DNA from: Salvelinus alpinus
Lineage: Eukaryota; Chordata; Actinopteri; Salmoniformes; Salmonidae
Direction of reading: 5' to 3'
NCBI RefSeq assembly: GCF_045679555.1
Contig: NC_092094.1
Span: 18,375,905-18,439,904 of the forward strand
DNA: 64,000 nt
Position numbers and translations under genes: made by a program
Part shown: one piece after another, positions 57,464 to 64,000 of the stretch
Layout: every line of letters begins with the position of its first letter
Position numbering within the stretch: the first letter of the stretch is position 1
Notes under the pieces: generated by a model
Databases searched by the model: none
What the model was told of the DNA's origin: nothing
What the model saw: the letters and a program-made list of their open reading frames with translations, nothing else

Positions 57464-60100
57464 CAGTGGTGATTTTAGTATTTAAATCTTGGTGGGGCAA
57501 ACACATTTTTTTGGGGGGGGGGGTGCATGCCAGCAAAGCCACTACATAATACAAAACAACACTAAACAACACATTAATTGCACACTAACGGTGATAAACG
57601 GTGCCCACAAACTGTTAGGGCCTACATAAAGCTGTCCCAACAGCAGAGTTCCAACAGCAGTCCTAACACCTTACCACTGCTACACCTGGCTATCAATGGA
57701 GCCTTGTCTGGCAGCAAACAGTTAATTCTAGGCAGTTAACTGTTCCTCAGGCGCCAAATATGCGGAAGACACATTTCAGTTGAAGGCATTCAGTTGTACA
57801 ACTGACTAGGTATCTTCCCTTTCTTAGAGTGTACACCAAGTCAGAAATTATTACATTTCTCTAAAACAGGTTATAGACTACATGTGCACCACGAAGTCAG
57901 AACAGTGAATTTAAGAGGGGAAAATAGACCAAATTATTAGGTTGAGGTAAATGTGCTACTAACAGCTTACTACACAACATACACTTAGTATTACTTTCTT
58001 AGCTACAGAATACATATCTCCCTGGCATATTACATCACTTATGCAACAGCATACAAAACATTTTTGGACTCACCTTGTTTTCTGTGCTCACTTGAAAAGG
58101 AAGGTTGTGCGGCAGTCCTTCGCGGGAAAATTTTGTCATCCAACTTTGTCATCAAAGTCTGCCATTCTCTGGATTTATGGTGCTTTCAAGACAACTGGGA
58201 ACTCATTAAAAAAAACAGGTCGAATCATGATGACGTCAGTGATATTCAGGTCGTAGCTCTAGAAAGAGGCCTGAGTTCTCGACTTAGTTGGATGACCGTT
58301 CAAAACGTATTTTCCCAGTCAGAACTTGTTTTTCCCCGAGTTCCCAGTTGTCTTGAACTCACTGAAGTCAGATTTCCCAGTTCCGAGTCAACAGTTGTTT
58401 TGAGCAGGGCACAAATCATGCTGGATTGACAGCATGGCCAATGTTGAATGTTTATCATTTTAAGCTTGGAAAAGAGACCCTTAAAATGACAACATCCGGT
58501 GACAACATCCGGTGAAATTGCAGAGCGCGAAATACAAATTAAATTATTAGAAATATTTAACTTTCATAAAATCACAAGTGCAAATGTCCCATAAACATCA
58601 CAAATGGTCATTTTTGTTCGATAAATTCCATCGTTATATCCCCAAAATGTCCATTTATTTGGCGCGTTTGATTCAGAATAACACCGGTTCCAACTCGCCC
58701 AACATGACGACAAATTATCTAAAAAGTTACCTGTAAACTTGGTCCAAACATTTCAAACAACTTTCCTAATCCAATTTTAGGTATTTTAAAACGTAAATAA
58801 TCGATAAAATTTCAGACGGAATATACTGTGTTCAATAGTGGATAAAATTAAAGTGGAGCGAGCCCCAGGTCGCGCGCCCCAAACAAAACAGTCCACTAGG
58901 CTCGACACCCAGAAAGGAAAGGGCTACTTCTTCATTACTCAAAAGAAAAACATCAACCAATTTCTAAAGACTGTTGACATCTAGTGGAAGCCATAGGAAC
59001 TGCAACCAGATGCCTCAGAAATCTAAATTCCCATAGAAAAACAATTGAAAACACAGTCACCTCAAAAACAAATTTTCCTGGATGGTTTGTCCTCGGGGTT
59101 TCGCCTGCCAAATAAATTATGTTATTCTCACAGACATAATGTAACAGTTTTAGAAACTTTAGAGTGTTTTCTATCCAAATCTACCAATTATATGCATATC
59201 CTAGCTTCTGGGCCTGAGTAGCAGGCAGTTTACTTTGGGCACGCTTTTCATCCGGACGTGAAAATAGTGCCCCCTAGCCCGAAGAGGTTATTAATTAAAC
59301 CCAGACTTGGGACCACACAGCCACCCCACTGAATAGCAGGCTAATGATTGCTTTGCAATGCTTGCAGTTAGCCACTGATTCTTTCCAAACCACTCATTGT
59401 TGAATTTGCGATTTCCAACTTGTGTAATGTTTATGTTCAATGGCCGATGAGCACCGATACGTTTTATCCATAATTTCTCTTCATATGACAAGGATTAAAA
59501 AGGATTTGCCAGTAGATTGTCGACTTGATTCATGATGATGACTGCTAGCTAAGATTTTGAAAGTATGATGTTGACATGATCAGTCCAATCAAAGCTACTG
59601 TTTATATAATGTGATTTGACGTAATTTTATCTGTGGCCAATGACCTTGAGCCTTCTTGGATGGGCACTTCTAATGTAACTCTGTGGCAGCACCCAAGGGG
59701 CTTGCATTTTCGAGCTCTACCCATAGATTTGGCGGTGACTTAGTGTCCCCATGAGTGATAGAACACAGCCAATCACGGCGCAACTAGAGAACATTACCAA
59801 CCTCTACGCTCCGTATTTTCCACTGGTTACCCCACCACAGAAAACACTGAGCTAGACTGAAACACCTGCATTCTGGAGCTTCCTTACTCAAGAAAGCAAA
59901 AAAGAGACCATGTTTGTATGCGGCTTTATTAACTAGATGAATTTTAATATTTTTTTTACATTGTTTCCAAACTGATATGTGACACATATTAATGCCAAAA
60001 TAACGTGCAAAACAGGCAACTAAAACATTTTATTTTTTATTTTATTTTAGTTAAAAACGTGGGGTTTAAAACATCTACCCTGAATGATGGGTCGCCACTG
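57464..60100. mobile_element. hAT DNA transposon, non-autonomous, 8-bp target duplication
   Basis: 2637 bp flanked by GATCAGCC at 57456-57463 and 60101-60108. The ends begin CAGTGGTGATTT and, read from the other side, CAGTGGCGACCC, a typical hAT-type CAGTGG terminus. No transposase reading frame found. A second repeat is nested at about 58488-59290. Confidence 0.9.
58488..59290. mobile_element. Nested salmonid DNA repeat inside the hAT element
   Basis: GACAACATCCGGTGAAATTG, GACATCTAGTGGAAGCCATA, GGGCACGCTTTTCATCCGGA and CCCCTAGCCCGAAGAGGTTA form a very common salmonid repeat that I recognise. GACAACATCCGGT is duplicated at its left edge (58488-58500 and 58501-58513). The left part of the full repeat is missing. 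Confidence 0.65.
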
Positions 60101-60108
60101 GATCAGCC

Positions 60109-62640
60109 ATTTAGAGGCTTCAGTCCATAAAAAACGGATCGTGAATAGTTATATTTGACGTTGGTTGCCTGTATTGTACTGTATTGTACTGAAGGATCTG
60201 CCATTGAATTATCATCTGGCTGTGTGGTAACTGGTAACATTGTGACCCATGTGCTGAAGTCTCAGTCTACGGACCTTGAGTGATGCAGAGAATAAAGGTC
60301 AGGAGTACAGGGTTAGGTACTCAGCTGGTAAAGTGGACTATAGCCTACTGAGGCACCAACCCAGAGCAGCTAGATTAGTCTGCCCTCAGATAGATCTCTC
60401 CTCCGAATATGTTTTTATGCATTATGGCTTTAATGTCCTGAAATCCTCTTACATGACTTAAAAGGCATATCATTTCCACCTCTCTCCAGGGTCAGCAAGG
60501 AGGGAGGGGTTCCTTTTCACCCTACATTCTTGTTGCTGACAGGTCCTCAGCCACAGCTCTAAAGTCAGTGGGGTAAAGTGAGTCAGTGAGAGGAATTATA
60601 GTTGGGGTCGATATGGGGAGAATAATGTTTGTGCAATGAATTATTTAGCAGTGGGAAATAGATGTATTTATATACATTAATGAATTCCTTTATTTCAGGG
60701 GTCAAGTGAATTGTACTAATTCAATCTGTCCTCAGCTCCTCTCCCCTCTGTTAACTTCATTCAGAGGCTTACCTGGATCAGTGAAATACAAGAGTTACTG
60801 TAGTTTCAAATAACATGTTTTATGGATGGTTTGCAGTGGCTCAGTCAGTGTAGTGATGTGCAACCCATCTTAAAAGGGACCAAGGAGATGGAGTGTGGTT
60901 TCCAAGCTTATACAATCTTAAATGTTGCAGTCATACTAACAGGAACATGTAGAACCCAAAATGGTTTCTGCTAGGGACCCAGTGCAGGGTGTGTGTAGTG
61001 AAATAATCTAATAGACAACATCATGTGAGGTCTTCATAGTCAAGGACTCTTGTTCCCTTTAAGTCTTTTAATCGTCACAAGTAAATAAATAGTTTTTGTT
61101 CATCAATTACCACGGTACATTAACACTGTAAAATGGGCTATGCTCAAAGGTTCTGAGCTGTGTAACAGTCAGATTGCCAGTGATGTTCAGAGTAAGGAGT
61201 AAGGATTACTATTCAATAGTCACTGTCAAGGGGTCTTGTGAGTACAGTGATAGTTGTTCAATTGTCAAAAGTCTTATACTCAATACTACTAGTTGTGATA
61301 GTTGGAGATACATTTCTAAACTGAAAAAAACAAACTTCTCTCCCATTCCAAACATTCAACTTGTGCCAGCTTTGGGAGCTTCAAGTAGTAATGAGCTGTC
61401 ACTTTCCAATGTGTCCTCCCACCGTTTACACCCTCACAAATTATGTTACTCAGCTCCATCTTCTGTGACAGCTGCTTATTTTGCCAGGGCAATTCAAACA
61501 CTTCATCATTACTTCAGCAATAACTGAAATTCAAAAAATGCTCCGTGCTGTTAGTGCATCTCTATGAGTGACGTGAGTGGTTTGACAAGACTGAAATAAA
61601 ATATCACTTTTTGGATGTTTACATTCCATTAACCCTTTACACTCATGGAAATTGGCCTATATGGATAGGAAAAATTGAAATGTTTCTTACAGAAGAAATA
61701 TGAAAAGCATATGCATAACCATGCCAGCAATAGAAAATAAATAGTTAGATTATGGAAAAATTATTAGACCAAAGGGTGAGGCCACAACAGTTCACCTGAC
61801 AATACTGAATCCAAACATTACACTGTTGATTTTATGTGCATTTTACATTTACTGTACTTTTCACCACATTTGTTGATAATGAAATCTGAAAATACTCTGG
61901 ATACATTCACTAAACCTAAGAATATTTCTGAAAATGTGGGGTAGGTGCAACATAAGACCAACAAAAATTGCAAGGGTTTGTGTGAGATGGCTAACTGGTG
62001 TCTCCAAATGGCCAGGCATACACCTCTCCAAAGTGTGCACAGTTCCTAAGTAATTTCAATGCACTTTTATGACTCAAAGAGTCAACTATAAGGTGCTATT
62101 TTGTAGCTTTCCTGGCTGTGCCATTGAGGAACTAGAGCAAGCACACTTGTTGTTTTGGTTGGAAAAACAACCCTGCATCCACCCCATCACACAATTACTG
62201 TTTATGCAATCCAAAAACGGTCCATTATAAATGCAATCGGGGTCAGGTGGGCATCATTTGAAAGAATGTTTTATTGCAAACATGACTAGCTAAGTTATAA
62301 AATACAATATTACAGTGTTAGGCTTTCACAATGCAATTCAGCAAAACCGATCATAATTTTGGTGCGCATAGAAAGGTATCATGAGTGCATTTCACTGTAC
62401 TTGTGCATATGACATTAAAACTTGAAACATTCAGGTGCGTGTGCCACGGCGAATTTTCCTTACAATAGACAAGACTCATTCTGTTCAGAACAACGCAGGG
62501 TGACGCCTTGTCATCTTGTAACTGTACATCATACTGATCATAAACACGGTATATGACATGAGTTTTATGCTATGGAAATGTGAAGTGCACATTTGGGCTC
62601 ACGGGTGTTTGGATGACATCAAAGCGGTATTTATTATAAT
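60109..62640. other. Spacer, no gene recognised
   Basis: AT-rich. A LINE-tail-like fragment lies at 62375-62428 (GTGCATTTCACTGTACTTGT, CATTAAAACTTGAAAC). Nothing else named. Confidence 0.4.
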
Positions 62641-62654
62641 CCTCAACGTCTCAT

Positions 62655-62735
62655 CCCACTGGGCAGACGTCAATTCAACGTTGGTTCAATGTAATTTTAT
62701 TGAAACATTGATTCAACCAGTGTGTTCCCAGGGAT
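62655..62735. repeat. MITE-like repeat, inverted relative to 46566
   Basis: CCCACTGGGCAGACGTCAAT and CAACGTTGGTTCAATGTAAT, ending TTGATTCAACCAGTGTGTTCCCAGGG, with complementary ends (CACTGGG/CCCAG). Short copy of the family at 46566-46785. Confidence 0.55.
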
Positions 62736-62739
62736 TTTC

Positions 62740-64000
62740 AAAATACATAAAGTCCTCTTATTTTACAGCATTTCCCGCACTGAAACAAAAAACGTGCAAA
62801 AGTTGCCCCATTAGCCCAAGTTCAGAACGGCTGTTAGTCATAACCCATACAGTGCTGTGAAGCGCAGAGCCAGAGCTCGGACTTCATGTAAAGCATGTTA
62901 CTTGTCAGCCAGTGTGTTCCAATTAAGGCATTTATCAGTTCCTAAATCTGCCATTTTCAACCTGTATACAAGTATGAGTGTAAAGGGCTGTGCTGTCCCA
63001 TAGAATCACAGTTGTTTTCAGAAATTCCGGTGGTGCATGTGGATGCTGTGCTTCCTACACTGCTTCAACAATTAGTGTAAATTGCCTATGTGACAGATAC
63101 AAGCATGAACATGATCGGAGTGATGCGTTTTGAGTGCCATCACGTGCATCTTTCATGACCTTTAACTCAATTTCTAGAAGCTAATGAGGACTGACATGTT
63201 AAATCGATGAAAACATCTCTCCTGCACTCCTCTTCAGGAACCAAGTCATAATTTAAGAATATATTTCTCTGTAGGACACGCAAGCAGTGTAGTGAAACGG
63301 GAGTTAGTTCTACAAAGTACTTTTAATTAGCAACATATGAAAACCAACATGAAAGCATTAATTTCTCACTTGAAATATACAGGACATTAAGTAAATTAAA
63401 TTAGTGTCCTTATATTGGTAATAACAGTGATAACATAATATGAGGACATTTGTTTCATCATACAGAGGATATTATTACTGGACGTTTCAATCATGCTCCA
63501 TTATTACCCAGCTGCTGCTGTAAACAAGTCCTGTATTTCTCAGGATATGGGGAAAATAATGATTGCATTCCTTGCAAAAGCCAACATTTTTCTGCGTTGT
63601 GAAAAATAATTATCGTATCAAATAGACTATTAAGGTGTCTTCACAAAAACAAAACTGAGATGGACCATCTTGATTGACTTTCACAAGAGCATAAGGAATG
63701 ACTCAGGATGGAAAATCAGCCACAGAATATATATTTTTCTCATCAGTATTTTTACAATAAATATCCAGCATATACACTTATAAAAAAAGTGTGTATATTC
63801 GCTCAAAATATATTGGCGACAGTTCCTCGAACCCGACCACTTGATCTTATAATAAAATCTGTCTACAAAAGAAACCAGAATAAGAAAGGTTTTTCAAACA
63901 CATGCTACACAGTAGCAGAAATTACATAATGTATATTAGAGCCAATGCCAGCCTAAATTCAGCATAACAAAAGACAATCTGACACTTAAATCCCACATAC
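62740..64000. other. Spacer to window end, nothing recognised
   Basis: No coding exon, RNA gene or named repeat found. Confidence 0.4.

Noticed and set aside
60276-60461. 61-codon ORF in the right spacer
   Set aside because: No conserved features, no splice context and no homology that I recognise.

Overview
This is vertebrate nuclear DNA, almost certainly from a salmonid fish (Salmo, Oncorhynchus or a close relative). Genes are split by GT-AG introns and end in AATAAA polyadenylation signals. The spacers are packed with repeats typical of salmonids: HpaI-type and other tRNA-derived SINEs, a 5S rRNA-derived SINE, several Tc1 transposon families, hAT and other DNA elements, L2/Rex1-type LINEs, and an LTR element whose LTRs read TGTCACGTTC...GTTACA on the minus strand. 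Species cannot be decided from the window alone.

Gene layout from left to right: (1) the last 12 coding exons of the clock gene bmal1/arntl (+, 90-6016), from inside PAS-A to the C-terminal transactivation tail; (2) btbd10 (-, 8328-12748 coding), tail-to-tail with bmal1; (3) a repeat-filled spacer (15.5-38 kb); (4) a complete parathyroid hormone gene pth (-, 38652-39175 coding, TATA box at 39533-39539); (5) a gene-poor stretch (39.6-47.2 kb) holding a roughly 430 bp direct duplication; (6) an unrecognised single-coding-exon gene for a Lys-rich 392-aa protein (+, 48023-49201); (7) a pyurf-pigy bicistronic transcription unit (-, 50417-49621), convergent with gene 6. The order bmal1-btbd10-pth matches the ARNTL-BTBD10-PTH order of human 11p15 and supports all three calls.

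The remaining sequence is mostly a nested record of transposition. Several insertions have readable boundaries: a 1.58 kb ORF1-only non-LTR element with a 12-bp target duplication (32529-34132), a 2.6 kb hAT element with an 8-bp duplication (57456-60108), a solo LTR with a 5-bp duplication (24173-24585), two Tc1 elements with nearly whole transposases (29813-31415 and 36143-37682), a LINE inside a Tc1 copy (52473-56657) and a SINE inside another Tc1 copy (21464-22695).

Most interesting points: the ORF1-only retroelement (a HAL1-like design), the apparent nonsense codon at the start of pyurf with pigy intact behind it, the common 3' tail shared by a LINE, a 5S-SINE and an HpaI SINE in one window, a non-autonomous LTR element coding only a repeat-rich protein, a LINE inserted within about 10 bp of a bmal1 splice donor, and an Arg-to-Cys change in the BMAL1 PAS-B domain. 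All calls come from reading the sequence; no search was run.
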